From positions 1 through 12,521 of the forward strand of contig JALSIF010000253.1 of assembly GCA_026981635.1 (NCBI GenBank): a stretch of 12,521 bases of DNA, read 5' to 3'. The DNA comes from JALSIF01 sp026981635 [NCBI: bacterium]. Its GTDB lineage: Bacteria; 4484-113; JALSIF01. The notes beneath the pieces are model-generated. The model had not been told where the DNA came from, made no database searches, and worked only from the letters and a program-made list of their open reading frames with translations. Shown here one piece after another: positions 1 through 9,553 of the stretch (positions are counted from its first letter, which is position 1; every line of letters begins with the position of its first letter). A program made the position numbers and the translations under genes.

Positions 1-1
1 G

Positions 2-676
2 CGGGAGGCCAAGCGGCTCATGGCCCAGGGGGAGGTGGAGCTCAGGCGAGCGAGGGAGGAGGCGGAGGCCATCCTTCGCCATGCTAGGGAGGAGGCAGAA
101 AAGCTCCGCCAGCAGGCAGAAGGGGAGGTCAGGCGGAGGGCCAAGGAGGCGGCAGAGCAGGCCCGCGCCAGGGTGGAGGGGGAGATCCGCCAGCGCTGCG
201 AGGAGGTGGTGAGAAAGCTTGAGGGCCTGCCCCGGGTGCTGGAGGAGAAGCTTAAGCAGGAGATAGAGGAGCTGGAGCCGGATCTAGTGGAACTAGCTCT
301 GGCGGTGGGGAGGGTACTGGCGGAGCACGAGCTTTCCCTGGATCCCTCGCCGGTTAGAAAGGCCATCCTGGAGCACCTCAGACTGATTGAGGGCGAGAGC
401 CATATCTCCATCCGCATCGCCCCCCGGCTCATGCGCAGATTGGAGGAGGCGGGCGAGCTTGAGCTTCTCAGAACCGAACTCAAGAACCGGGGCAACGGGG
501 TGGAGATCAGGGCCGACGAGAGCCTGGAGGGGGGCTATCTCATTGAGACCCCGCGGGTGAGCATTGATCACTGCTGGGGGCGGGTGATGGAGGAGATCCG
601 AAGAGTGCTGGGGCAAGGCGCTGGCGGCAGGCAGGAAGATACCGGGGCAGACAGGGAGGCGCAGGGAGAAGCTTAG
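2..676 (+). CDS. FliH/SctL-like ATPase-associated stator protein (5' end outside window)
   Basis: The reading frame is open to the left edge, so the ATG at 20 is probably internal and the gene is partial. The visible protein starts with about 80 residues of charged, Glu/Arg/Ala-rich coiled coil. A globular part follows that matches the FliH family in layout: a helix with LVELALAVGRVL, then a strand with ISIRIAPRLMRRLEE, then VEIRADESLEGGYLIETP and an Ile-Asp near the end. FliH and SctL dimers hold the flagellar or type III secretion ATPase (FliI/SctN) and link it to the export machine at the inner membrane; subunit E of V/A-type ATPases is a distant relative. The tail after about residue 200 is Gly/Gln/Asp-rich and probably disordered. 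No fliI follows; the next gene is a flavoprotein. The family assignment is fairly sure, but whether it serves a flagellum, a secretion system or something else cannot be told here. Confidence 0.75.
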   Translation, partial: REAKRLMAQGEVELRRAREEAEAILRHAREEAEKLRQQAEGEVRRRAKEAAEQARARVEGEIRQRCEEVVRKLEGLPRVLEEKLKQEIEELEPDLVELALAVGRVLAEHELSLDPSPVRKAILEHLRLIEGESHISIRIAPRLMRRLEEAGELELLRTELKNRGNGVEIRADESLEGGYLIETPRVSIDHCWGRVMEEIRRVLGQGAGGRQEDTGADREAQGEA

Positions 677-699
677 GGCTTAGGGGTAGACCTTCCTCA

Positions 700-730
700 G
701 GCCCCATCCACCCATTTCACCGCAGGGGCC
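700..730 (+). terminator. Possible weak hairpin terminator after the FliH-like gene
   Basis: A perfect 6-bp inverted repeat, GGCCCC (700-705) and GGGGCC (725-730), encloses a 19-base loop and is followed by the pyrimidine-rich stretch CTCTCTCTTT. It lies in the 76-base gap between the FliH-like gene and the flavoprotein gene. The tail is not a true T-run and the loop is long, so this may be a weak terminator or a chance palindrome. Confidence 0.3.
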
Positions 731-752
731 CTCTCTCTTTCCGCTAGCTAGA

Positions 753-2126
753 ATGGGTGCTGCCGTGAGCGAGCGGGACTTTGATGTGATCATTGTGGGT
801 GCGGGCATCGCCGGCTCCACCGCGGCGCTGGTGGCGGCCCGGGCGGGGCTCTCTACTGTGGTGCTTGAGCGGGGGGAGAAACCGGGAGCCAAGAACCTCT
901 CCGGCGGGGTCCTCTTCTCCCCGGTCATCAACCGGCTGATCCCCAACTTCTGGGAGGAGGCACCGGTGGAGCGGCCGGTGGTAAAGCGCAAGTATGCCTT
1001 CCTCTCCAGGGAGCGCTCGCTGGTGGTTGAGTTTGCCAGCGAGAAGTTTGCCGAGCCTCCCTACAACAACAACTTCACCGTGCTGAGGAGCAAGTTTGAC
1101 GAGTGGCTGGCGGGCAAGGCGGAGGAGGCGGGGGCGGAGATCTACTCCGGCATCGTGGTGGACGATGTGATCTGGGAGGGGGAGGGCGAGGAGCGAAGGG
1201 TTATCGGCATCAAGGCAAGGAGCGAGGAGGGCCACGACGAGATCACCGCCCACGTGGTGATCATCGCCGAGGGGGCCAACTCCTTCCTCCCCGAGCGGAT
1301 GGGCATCCGGCCCATGTGGGGGCCAAATGACTATGTCACCACCGCCAAGGAGATCGTCCGGCTGGATCCGGAAAAGATTGAGGAGCGCTTTGGCCTGGGG
1401 CCGGGGGAGGGGTGCGCCATTGAGTACCTGGGCCTGCCGGGGAGCACCATGATGGGGGGAGGATTTATCTATACCAACCGGGAGACCCTCTCGGTGGGGA
1501 TAGGGGTGCTCATCGGCGACCTGATGAAGGAGCGCATTACCCCCTACAACCTGCTGGAGATGTTCAAGAGCCACCCCCACGTGGCGCCCCTTCTGGCCGA
1601 CAGCGAGGTGATTGAGTACTCGGCCAAGATGATCCCCGAGGTGGGGCTGGACAAGATGCCCAAGCTTTATGGCAACGGGTTCATGGTGGTGGGGGATGCG
1701 GCCGGGTTTGTCAACAACTCCCTCTACCACGAGGGGACCAACTTCGCCAGCGCCAGCGGGATGTATGCGGCAGAGACGGCGGCCGAGGCCAAGGAGAAAG
1801 GAGACTTTTCGGCTAGGGCCCTTGCCTCCTACAGAGAGAAACTGGAGGGGTCCTTCGTGCTCAAGGATCTTCGCCGCTTCGGGGAGGTGGCAGACTTCAT
1901 CCACTCCCATCCGGAGCTCATCTCCACCTATCCGGAGACCTTCATGGAGATGATTGAGCACTACTTCTCGGTAAGCGAGGACCCCAAGGAGGAGAACATC
2001 ACCCGCATGATCGGCACCTTCAAAAGCCGGGTGCAGCTCTTCCGTTTCCTGATGGACAGCTACAAGGCCCACACCAAGGTGCTGGGCTTCAGCCCAACGG
2101 CCTTCCTTACGGGGAAGGGCAAATAG
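753..2126 (+). CDS. fixC: FixC-family FAD-dependent oxidoreductase (ETF-quinone oxidoreductase type)
   Basis: This 457-aa flavoprotein has the N-terminal dinucleotide fold DVIIVGAGIAGS (residues 11-22), with the acidic ribose-binding Glu in VVLERG (about 39). The second FAD motif, VVGDAAG, is at 312-318. Further FixC-like blocks are PGAKNLSGG (44-52), FTVLRSKFDEWL (108-119) and MGGGFIYTN (234-242). FixC works with the electron-transfer flavoprotein FixAB and the ferredoxin-like FixX, passing electrons to quinone; in FixABCX complexes this is coupled to electron bifurcation. Unlike mitochondrial ETF-QO there is no fused 4Fe-4S domain, so a separate FixX would be expected. None fits in the 58 bases before the convergent gene, and FixA/B are not in view. 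A GTG at 765 is an equally possible start, since neither has a clear ribosome binding site. A geranylgeranyl-reductase-like role is possible but less likely. Confidence 0.88.
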   Translation: MGAAVSERDFDVIIVGAGIAGSTAALVAARAGLSTVVLERGEKPGAKNLSGGVLFSPVINRLIPNFWEEAPVERPVVKRKYAFLSRERSLVVEFASEKFAEPPYNNNFTVLRSKFDEWLAGKAEEAGAEIYSGIVVDDVIWEGEGEERRVIGIKARSEEGHDEITAHVVIIAEGANSFLPERMGIRPMWGPNDYVTTAKEIVRLDPEKIEERFGLGPGEGCAIEYLGLPGSTMMGGGFIYTNRETLSVGIGVLIGDLMKERITPYNLLEMFKSHPHVAPLLADSEVIEYSAKMIPEVGLDKMPKLYGNGFMVVGDAAGFVNNSLYHEGTNFASASGMYAAETAAEAKEKGDFSARALASYREKLEGSFVLKDLRRFGEVADFIHSHPELISTYPETFMEMIEHYFSVSEDPKEENITRMIGTFKSRVQLFRFLMDSYKAHTKVLGFSPTAFLTGKGK

Positions 2127-2150
2127 GCTGGAACCTTCACCTAGCCAGAC

Positions 2151-2176
2151 GGGAAAGGGAGCGCCCCTTGCTTCCT
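2151..2176. terminator. Weak hairpin between convergent genes, possible bidirectional terminator
   Basis: AAGGG (2155-2159) and CCCTT (2165-2169) form a 5-bp stem with a 5-base loop. Flanking GGGAA and CTTCC can extend it imperfectly. It sits in the 58-base gap between the stop codons of the FixC gene and the convergent zinc-ribbon TPR gene, where a shared terminator is expected. There is no T-tract on either strand, so the call is tentative. Confidence 0.3.
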
Positions 2177-2184
2177 GCTCAGCC

Positions 2185-2991
2185 TCAGACAAGCTTTGCA
2201 ACCAGCCAGATGAGCAGGATGAGGACCAGGAGCTCCACCGAGTTCTCCGCCAGCCAGGCGGCAAAGCCCTGGGGAAAGAGAGTGCGCCATAGGGTAGCAC
2301 CCTCCTCCGGCGCCGGCGGCTCCATGGCCAAGAGGATGCGCTCTCTGACCTGGTCGTAGTGGGGGCTTCGTGCCACCTCGGGGGGGGCCTGCTCAAGCAC
2401 CTCCAGCGCCCGCTCGGGGCGCTCAAGCTCAAGGTATGCCTCGGCCAGGGCGAGATGGGGGCGGATAAGGTGGGGGGCAAGGCGCACCGCCTGGGCAAAC
2501 TCGTTTAGCCCGTCCAGCAGGTAGCCCCGCCGGGCGGCGGCGAGACCGGCGTTGAACCGCTCCATGGCGGCACGCTCACCTTCGCGCAGATAGGCCACCC
2601 TGCCCCTAAGCAGGCGGACCGGCTCGCTCTCCTGATCCAGGCGAGAAAGCAGCTCCTCCGCCTCGTCCAGGCGGTGGAGGCCCACCAGCGCCTCGGCCAA
2701 AAGGAGCTGGGCCTCCTGCCTAAGCTCGTCCCACAACAGGGCGGCCCGGTCGGCAAGCTCCAGCACCTCCTCAAACTCGCCCCGGGCAAGCTCCAACCTG
2801 GCCTGGGCGATGAGGCCCCGCGCCTCGGCGGCAAGCTCCATAAAGGGGGACAGGTCGCCCCCGCACTCGGGGCACCTATCCGGCATGGGATGGGGCAGGC
2901 GGCTCCGGCAGAGGGGGCAGAAGTGGAGGGTGAGAGCTTCGCTTCTCTGCTCGGTCTCAATCGTCACCGTAAGGCTAATGCCCCCTTGCAA
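2185..2991 (-). CDS. Zinc-ribbon, TPR protein with C-terminal membrane anchor
   Basis: The 268-aa product has three parts. An N-terminal zinc ribbon is formed by C25-x2-C28 (CPLC) and C40-x2-C43 (CPEC). A helical TPR region covers about residues 55-215, with TPR-like signatures such as AEAYLELERPERALEVLEQA. A final hydrophobic helix of about 18 residues (VELLVLILLIWLVAKLV) ends the protein, as in tail-anchored proteins, so the bulk would face the cytoplasm. It is the last gene of the chaperone operon, 50 bases after dnaK. This position suggests a membrane-bound adaptor for the Hsp70, but that is inference; no named family was recognised. The start is uncertain: the TTG at 2991 has no clear ribosome binding site, while the GTG at 2967 has AAGGGGGC about 13 bases upstream. 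Either start keeps the zinc ribbon. Confidence 0.8.
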   Translation of the reverse strand: MQGGISLTVTIETEQRSEALTLHFCPLCRSRLPHPMPDRCPECGGDLSPFMELAAEARGLIAQARLELARGEFEEVLELADRAALLWDELRQEAQLLLAEALVGLHRLDEAEELLSRLDQESEPVRLLRGRVAYLREGERAAMERFNAGLAAARRGYLLDGLNEFAQAVRLAPHLIRPHLALAEAYLELERPERALEVLEQAPPEVARSPHYDQVRERILLAMEPPAPEEGATLWRTLFPQGFAAWLAENSVELLVLILLIWLVAKLV

Positions 2992-3041
2992 GTTGCCAAT
3001 CGCCTAGCCGGTTCCTTGGCTGGTTCCCGGGATGACTCAGG

Positions 3042-4787
<1,746 letters not shown>

Positions 4788-4815
4788 ATCTTTGGCCCGT
4801 CCGTTTGAGGTGTGT

Positions 4816-4830
4816 GACAGATTGCCTGTC
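4816..4830 (-). promoter_or_regulatory. Inverted repeat in the dnaK leader (operator or RNA hairpin)
   Basis: GACAG and CTGTC form a perfect 5-bp inverted repeat around the 5-base spacer ATTGC. The repeat lies between the predicted dnaK -10 box and the start codon, so it would fall in the first part of the transcript. It does not match the CIRCE element (TTAGCACTC-N9-GAGTGCTAA). It could be an operator or a short hairpin; function is unproven. Confidence 0.35.
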
Positions 4831-4843
4831 TACAAGGTGGATA

Positions 4844-4849
4844 ATTATA
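4844..4849 (-). promoter_or_regulatory. -10 box of a likely internal promoter for dnaK
   Basis: On the minus strand the hexamer is a perfect TATAAT, inside an AT-rich island in otherwise GC-rich sequence, 57 bases upstream of the dnaK ATG. The expected -35 position (about 4867-4872) reads GAGTGG, a poor match to TTGACA. If active, it would give dnaK and the zinc-ribbon TPR gene a start point independent of the TPR/J-like and grpE genes. An alternative sigma factor with a different -35 preference cannot be excluded. Confidence 0.5.
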
Positions 4850-4870
4850 CCTCAACTGTTAGCCTTCCAC

Positions 4871-5518
4871 TCACTGGCCCGGGTTGCGGTTGACCACCAC
4901 TTCGGTGGGGCGGAGCACCGCACCCTCAAACTGGTAGCCGGGCCTAAGCACCCTGATCACCCACTGATCGGGAAGGTCGTCGTGTTCCTCCCGGGCCACT
5001 GCCCGCTGGGTCTTGGGGTCAAAACGGTCGGTTAGGGGGAGGGGCTCAGCCCCCCAGGCCCTGAGCCTGCCCATGAGCAGGTCGCGGATGGCCATCAGCC
5101 CCTGCCACAGGGAGCCCTCCACCCGCTCCTCGCCCACGCTGGTAATCAGGCGGTCAAAGGCGTCAACGATGATGATCAGCTCCTCCACCGCCTGGCGGCG
5201 CCACTTCATCTCTCCCCCCATGAGCCTTTGGCTGAGGAGCTTGTTGGTCTCGGCAAGCTCGCGCCTCAGCTCCTCCAGGCCGATGGCCTCGGCGGGGGGC
5301 AGGCGCAGGGTCTTTAGCTGGTTGCTGAGGCGGAAGAACTCGGCCCTAAGCCGGCTGAGCTCGGTCTTAAGCTCATAAAGGGTGACGGCGGCTAGCTCGG
5401 CGTGATGCTCACCTGCCTCCCCGACAGGGCTGGCTTCGGACGGGGTCTCCAGCACCTCCCGGTAGGGCTCAAGCTGGTCCCACAGGCTCTCCTCGGCGGG
5501 TGCACCCTCAAGCTTCAT
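4871..5518 (-). CDS. grpE: GrpE-like nucleotide exchange factor (divergent)
   Basis: GrpE dimers open the DnaK nucleotide pocket and release ADP. The 215-aa product has an acidic, probably disordered N-terminus (1-45) and a long helical region (about 47-125) that fits the GrpE dimer stalk. A C-terminal beta domain follows with FDPKTQRAV (166-174), VLRPGYQFEGAVLRP (190-204) and VVVNR, which aligns with the FDP..HEAV and VLxxGYxxxDRVLRPAxV motifs of GrpE. Departures are Gly-Ala in place of Asp-Arg before VLRP, Gln in place of the usual His, and loss of the FxNYRKR signature of the helical region (GGEMKWRRQA instead). The ATG lies 6 bases after the stop of the TPR/J-like gene, and GGAGG ending 12 bases upstream falls inside that gene, so the two are probably translationally coupled. 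Position directly before dnaK supports the call. Confidence 0.88.
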   Translation of the reverse strand: MKLEGAPAEESLWDQLEPYREVLETPSEASPVGEAGEHHAELAAVTLYELKTELSRLRAEFFRLSNQLKTLRLPPAEAIGLEELRRELAETNKLLSQRLMGGEMKWRRQAVEELIIIVDAFDRLITSVGEERVEGSLWQGLMAIRDLLMGRLRAWGAEPLPLTDRFDPKTQRAVAREEHDDLPDQWVIRVLRPGYQFEGAVLRPTEVVVNRNPGQ

Positions 5519-5524
5519 CGCTGT

Positions 5525-8500
5525 CTATACCTCCGCCCACTCGCCCAGGTTTAGATTGAGGCTCAGGTTGGACCAAATCTCCTTTTCCACCTGATCGGGT
5601 GGGGAGGCCTCCCGTTCAAGGAAACCGTAGTCGGGAGGAGGTATCTCCACCTCAGGAGGCACCACCTCAAAGATGCCCGCCTGCCCCTCCCCGGCCACCT
5701 GGGCTCTGAGCTCCTTTACCGAGACGGGGTTGAAGGCAAACAGGTCCAGCACCTCGCGACGGGCGGGGCTGGTCAGGTTTTCGTAGGCCTCCTCTATGAG
5801 CATGAAGTCCTCTGCGTGGCGCTCGGGGTTGTAGATCTTGATCAGGCGGAAGTACTCCCGCTCCACCTGGGAGGGGCTGGCCCGCTTGGTTAGGCCGAGG
5901 ATGGCGTACATGCGGTGGACCCGGCGATATAGGTCTATCTTTGACTCTAGGTTGATGCGCTCAATGGAGTATTGGTCAAGGCCAGGAAGTTTCCTCAGGT
6001 CGCGGATGAGATCGTCCAGCGTCTTTAGCTTCCTGGCCAGTTCGGCGGGCACCCTTCCTCCCTCAACCTGCCGGTCAAGCAGGGTTTTGAGGCGTTCAAA
6101 GGTGGCCAGGGCATCCTCGTAGCGGCCGGCTGAGAGCTGGGCGATGGCCAGGTTCTGGACTATCTCGGGGTTGCGGTTGTCATATTTGAGGGCCTTTTTC
6201 CACTCCTCAATGGCTACCGTAAGCTGATCACGACGGGCAAGCTGGAAGGCGTTGAGATTGAGGGTGGCGGCGTATAGCTTGGCCAGGACATGGTGCATGT
6301 CCTTTAGCCTGCCCTGCTTCTCCCACAGCTTTCTCAGCTCCTCCCAGATCTCCATCGCCTCCTCGGCATAGCCCGCATCCAGGAAGGCCAGGCCCAGCTC
6401 CAGCAGGACTTGCTCGCGGCGCTGCTTGAAGTCGGGGTGGGCCTGGGAGATCTCTACCAGTCGCCGCCAGTAGTGCATGGCCACTTCCTTCTCCCCCCGC
6501 TCGGCGTGGAGCTTGCCCAGGTACCAGAGGAGGCGGGGGTCGTCCTGGCGATCCTTCTGCTTGAAGAGCTGATCAAGGATTTGCTGGGCCTTGTCTATGG
6601 TGCCGTCCTTGAGGTAGATGGCGGCGCCCACCAGGTCGTGGTCAGGAAGCTCCAGGCGGGCAAAACGCTGCTCACCCCGGGACTCGGTGTCCAGCAGAAA
6701 GGCACGGTAGAGCAGGGGATAGTCTCGCTCAAGCATTCCCCCGCGCTGGATTAGGTCGGCAAACACCTTCCAGGCCTTTTTCCACTGGGCGGCCTCCATG
6801 TAGCAGTAGGCCTGGTTGCGCTCAAGTTCAATGGGGTGCAGCCCCCACTGCAACTGCTGGTAGAAGACTACCGCCTGAGAATAAACCTTTAGCAGGTGGT
6901 AGGCGATGGCCAGGAAGTAGAGGTTGCGGGAACGCTCTGGGTCAATCTTGTAGGTGGCCTCGTAGAGAAGGATGGAGCGCTCGTAATCAGCGTTGAAGAA
7001 GGCGGGCTCGCTATAGGACCAGATCAGACGAGTGGCTAAGCCGATGAGATCCTGGTCTGCCCGAGAGCGGAAGTCACGGCCAGCAACCATTCGGGAGGCG
7101 GACTCATATTCCCCCTCCCTGAGCAGTTTGGCTGCCTGAATTAGCATGCACAAAGCGAGAAAGCGGTTCTCCGCCCGGCCGCGGGGGTTCAGTTCCAGGA
7201 TGCGCTCAAAGTGGCGCTCGGCGCCCTGGATGTCTCCCTCCCTAAGCATAATCACGCCCCGCTGGATCTCCACCCAGCGACGGAAGGCCTCCCCCCCGGG
7301 CTGTTCAAGGGCACGGCGGTAGAGGTCCTTGGCGGCGGAGAGATCACCCTTCAGCTCCAGGGCGTTGCCCCGTCGGATGGTGATCAGGGCGGGGGAGACC
7401 TCAAGGCCCATCTCCACCGACCTTTCCAACAGGCTGAGGGCGTTATCCGGCTCGCCCAGGGCAAGGTAGGCCACCGCCCGCCAATACTCCGCCCGGGGAC
7501 GCAGGCTCTCCTGCTTGATCTGGGAGAGGAGTTTCAGAGCCTCCTTGGCCTTGCCTTCCAGGATGAGCACCTTGGCCAAGCTGTAGCGGTTTAGGTCGGT
7601 ACCGGAGATCTCAAAGGCCACCCGGGCCGCCCGGGCCGCCTGCTCAAAGTTAAAGTGCTGCATGTAGAACTGGGTGATGTCGGAGAGGATTTCCACTCGG
7701 CCACTCGCCTTAAGCAGGTTCACCAGCCGGTCGGGGTCAGCATCAAAGGCGCGCACCACCATCTGGAGGGTGCGGCGAAGCAGTTTCTTCTGGCCAAGCA
7801 GTTCGGGCAGGAGACGGAAGGCGATCTCCGGGTGGGAGTGGAACTTGTCAATGTCAAAGGCCAGGTTGAGGATTTCCTTGACCGTGGGGTCCTTTTCCGG
7901 GTCGGCCCCTTCCTCAATAAATATCTGGGCCAGGATGCGCACCAGACGGGGGTTCTCGCGGACCTTGTCGCCCAGCTCCCGGTATAGCTCCAGGTAGGCC
8001 TCCTTGGCCTCCTGGTCGGTGAACTCAAGGTTGAGGAAGCAGCGGGCCTGGGCCAGCTTGAGGTCGCGGTGGCGCTTCTCCTGCTTGACCCGAGGAAGTA
8101 GAAAGTCAATCAGCCGCAGGGTCTTCTGATCAAACTGGGACTGACCAAGGCGCACGTCAAGCAGGATCTGGGCCAGCTCCACCTTGAAGGGGTGGCTGTC
8201 GGAAAGCAGGGCGAAGGCACGGTTGTAGACCTCAATGGCCTCCTCCGAGGTGTCCAGGGTCTGGGCATAGCTGTGGGCGAGAAGCTCAATGATCTCTGGA
8301 TCGGAGGGGTCGTAGCTGAGGGCGCGGTGGTATATACGGCGAGCTCCCTCGTCCACCCGCTTCTGGCGTACATATTCGCGGGAGAGCAACCAGTAGATCT
8401 TGTCGTCGGCCCGGTCGGGGAAGAGGTTGATGAACTCCTCATAGACCTTGGCGGCAAAGGGGGTCACCTCCTCAATGGCTACCAGGTGCTGCGTAAGCAG

Positions 8501-9520
8501 GTAGACCGCCCGGCGGGAGAGGTCGTGGTGGCGCAGGGCAGCCTCGTAGATCTGGCGGGCCTCCTCATCCAGGCGCTCCATCTCCACCAGGGTCTCGGCA
8601 TACTCCCCAATGAGCCTGCCCTCCCTGAGTCCCGCCTGATAGAGTCGCTCCGCCCATACCCCTTTGGGGAGGAACTTGCGGGTGCCGGAGAGCACCACAT
8701 CGGCCAGTTTTCTGAGCAGGTCCTTGTGCACCAGGCCCTGCTCCACCGCCTGCTCAATGAGGGGGGCGGAAAACTCGCTGATCTGACCGCGGCGGATCTT
8801 TTCGTTGGCATAGAGGCGAAGCACCTCGGGGTCCTCGTGCTCGCTTAGCCACTTCTCGTAGAAGCTGAGGGCAAAGTCGTCGCGGGCCTGGTGCTTCACA
8901 AGCACGTTGCGCAGCGTCTCGGCCAGCTTCTGGTCCTCGGGACGGTTTGACCAGGCTGCCTTGTAGACCGCAAGTGCCTTCTCGTCATCCCTACCCTGCT
9001 CAAGGTAGAAGCGGCAGATGAGCTCGCTTCCTCCCGTCCACATGGGGAACTCTTCCGCCGCCCGCTCAATGAGCTCAAAGTCATCCGGGGAGATATCCTC
9101 GCGCTTGACCAGCACCTTGGCCAGGTTGAGCAGGGTGCGGGTGTCCTTGGGGTCGTGGCGCAGCTTGCGGCGGAAGATCTCCTCGCTGTCGGGAGTAAAC
9201 AGCTTGTACTCGCTGATGAAGGCCAACGCCTCGCGCAGAACTTCGCTTCGGCCCAGCTGCTCCTCCAAAAGCACCGCCTCGCGGTAGGCGTGCAGGGCCT
9301 CTTCATACTTGCCCAGGCTTTTGAGGCCGCGGGCATAGAGCAGCCAGGCATCCAGCATCAGTTCCGGATCGGCCCCGGCACCGTCCTTCTCCCGCACCTC
9401 GGAGAAGAACTTTTCCAGCACCTCAATGGCCTGTTCGCTAAGTCCCCGCTCCAGCAGTCCGGAGGCTCGTCTGATGGCGGCCTGGGGGCCCCGGCTCAGA
9501 ATCTTGTCTAGCAGTCCCAT
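5525..9520 (-). CDS. Giant TPR protein with C-terminal J-like domain (HPD replaced by NPE)
   Basis: From the ATG at 9520 this is a 1331-aa protein; a GTG at 9532 adds four residues, but neither start has a strong ribosome binding site. Residue numbers below count from the GTG. Nearly the whole length, about 20-1190, is helical TPR-type repeat; clear units include YLALGEPDNALSLLERSVE and IAQLSAGRYEDALATFERLK. No signal peptide or membrane helix is seen, so it should be cytoplasmic. Residues 1208-1267 resemble a J domain: YAILGLTKRASPSQVEREYF, then LIKIYNPERH, then LIEEAYENL and SPARREVLD. The catalytic HPD tripeptide that stimulates Hsp70 ATPase is NPE (1235-1237), and the loop to helix III is short. 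An acidic, Pro-rich tail of about 65 residues follows. It is first in the operon with grpE, dnaK and a zinc-ribbon TPR gene, so it is probably a dedicated DnaK partner or scaffold. No named ortholog was recognised. Confidence 0.88.
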   Translation of the reverse strand: MGLLDKILSRGPQAAIRRASGLLERGLSEQAIEVLEKFFSEVREKDGAGADPELMLDAWLLYARGLKSLGKYEEALHAYREAVLLEEQLGRSEVLREALAFISEYKLFTPDSEEIFRRKLRHDPKDTRTLLNLAKVLVKREDISPDDFELIERAAEEFPMWTGGSELICRFYLEQGRDDEKALAVYKAAWSNRPEDQKLAETLRNVLVKHQARDDFALSFYEKWLSEHEDPEVLRLYANEKIRRGQISEFSAPLIEQAVEQGLVHKDLLRKLADVVLSGTRKFLPKGVWAERLYQAGLREGRLIGEYAETLVEMERLDEEARQIYEAALRHHDLSRRAVYLLTQHLVAIEEVTPFAAKVYEEFINLFPDRADDKIYWLLSREYVRQKRVDEGARRIYHRALSYDPSDPEIIELLAHSYAQTLDTSEEAIEVYNRAFALLSDSHPFKVELAQILLDVRLGQSQFDQKTLRLIDFLLPRVKQEKRHRDLKLAQARCFLNLEFTDQEAKEAYLELYRELGDKVRENPRLVRILAQIFIEEGADPEKDPTVKEILNLAFDIDKFHSHPEIAFRLLPELLGQKKLLRRTLQMVVRAFDADPDRLVNLLKASGRVEILSDITQFYMQHFNFEQAARAARVAFEISGTDLNRYSLAKVLILEGKAKEALKLLSQIKQESLRPRAEYWRAVAYLALGEPDNALSLLERSVEMGLEVSPALITIRRGNALELKGDLSAAKDLYRRALEQPGGEAFRRWVEIQRGVIMLREGDIQGAERHFERILELNPRGRAENRFLALCMLIQAAKLLREGEYESASRMVAGRDFRSRADQDLIGLATRLIWSYSEPAFFNADYERSILLYEATYKIDPERSRNLYFLAIAYHLLKVYSQAVVFYQQLQWGLHPIELERNQAYCYMEAAQWKKAWKVFADLIQRGGMLERDYPLLYRAFLLDTESRGEQRFARLELPDHDLVGAAIYLKDGTIDKAQQILDQLFKQKDRQDDPRLLWYLGKLHAERGEKEVAMHYWRRLVEISQAHPDFKQRREQVLLELGLAFLDAGYAEEAMEIWEELRKLWEKQGRLKDMHHVLAKLYAATLNLNAFQLARRDQLTVAIEEWKKALKYDNRNPEIVQNLAIAQLSAGRYEDALATFERLKTLLDRQVEGGRVPAELARKLKTLDDLIRDLRKLPGLDQYSIERINLESKIDLYRRVHRMYAILGLTKRASPSQVEREYFRLIKIYNPERHAEDFMLIEEAYENLTSPARREVLDLFAFNPVSVKELRAQVAGEGQAGIFEVVPPEVEIPPPDYGFLEREASPPDQVEKEIWSNLSLNLNLGEWAEV

Positions 9521-9553
9521 GATGAAAGGCACCAGATCGCTTGGCGCTAAGTG

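Noticed and set aside
744-2498. Long open frame on the minus strand (about 584 codons) opposite the flavoprotein gene
   Set aside because: It overlaps the clearly functional FixC gene and runs into another real gene; its His/Pro/Arg-rich composition is typical of the complement of a GC-rich coding strand.
5732-5911. Sequencing error or gene decay as the cause of the missing HPD
   Set aside because: The change covers two residues with Pro kept, the frame is intact before and after, and the flanking J-domain helices are well preserved.
8192-8848. Plus-strand open frame of about 218 codons opposite the giant TPR gene
   Set aside because: It lies fully within the TPR gene, has no domain, and similar shadow frames occur all along that gene.
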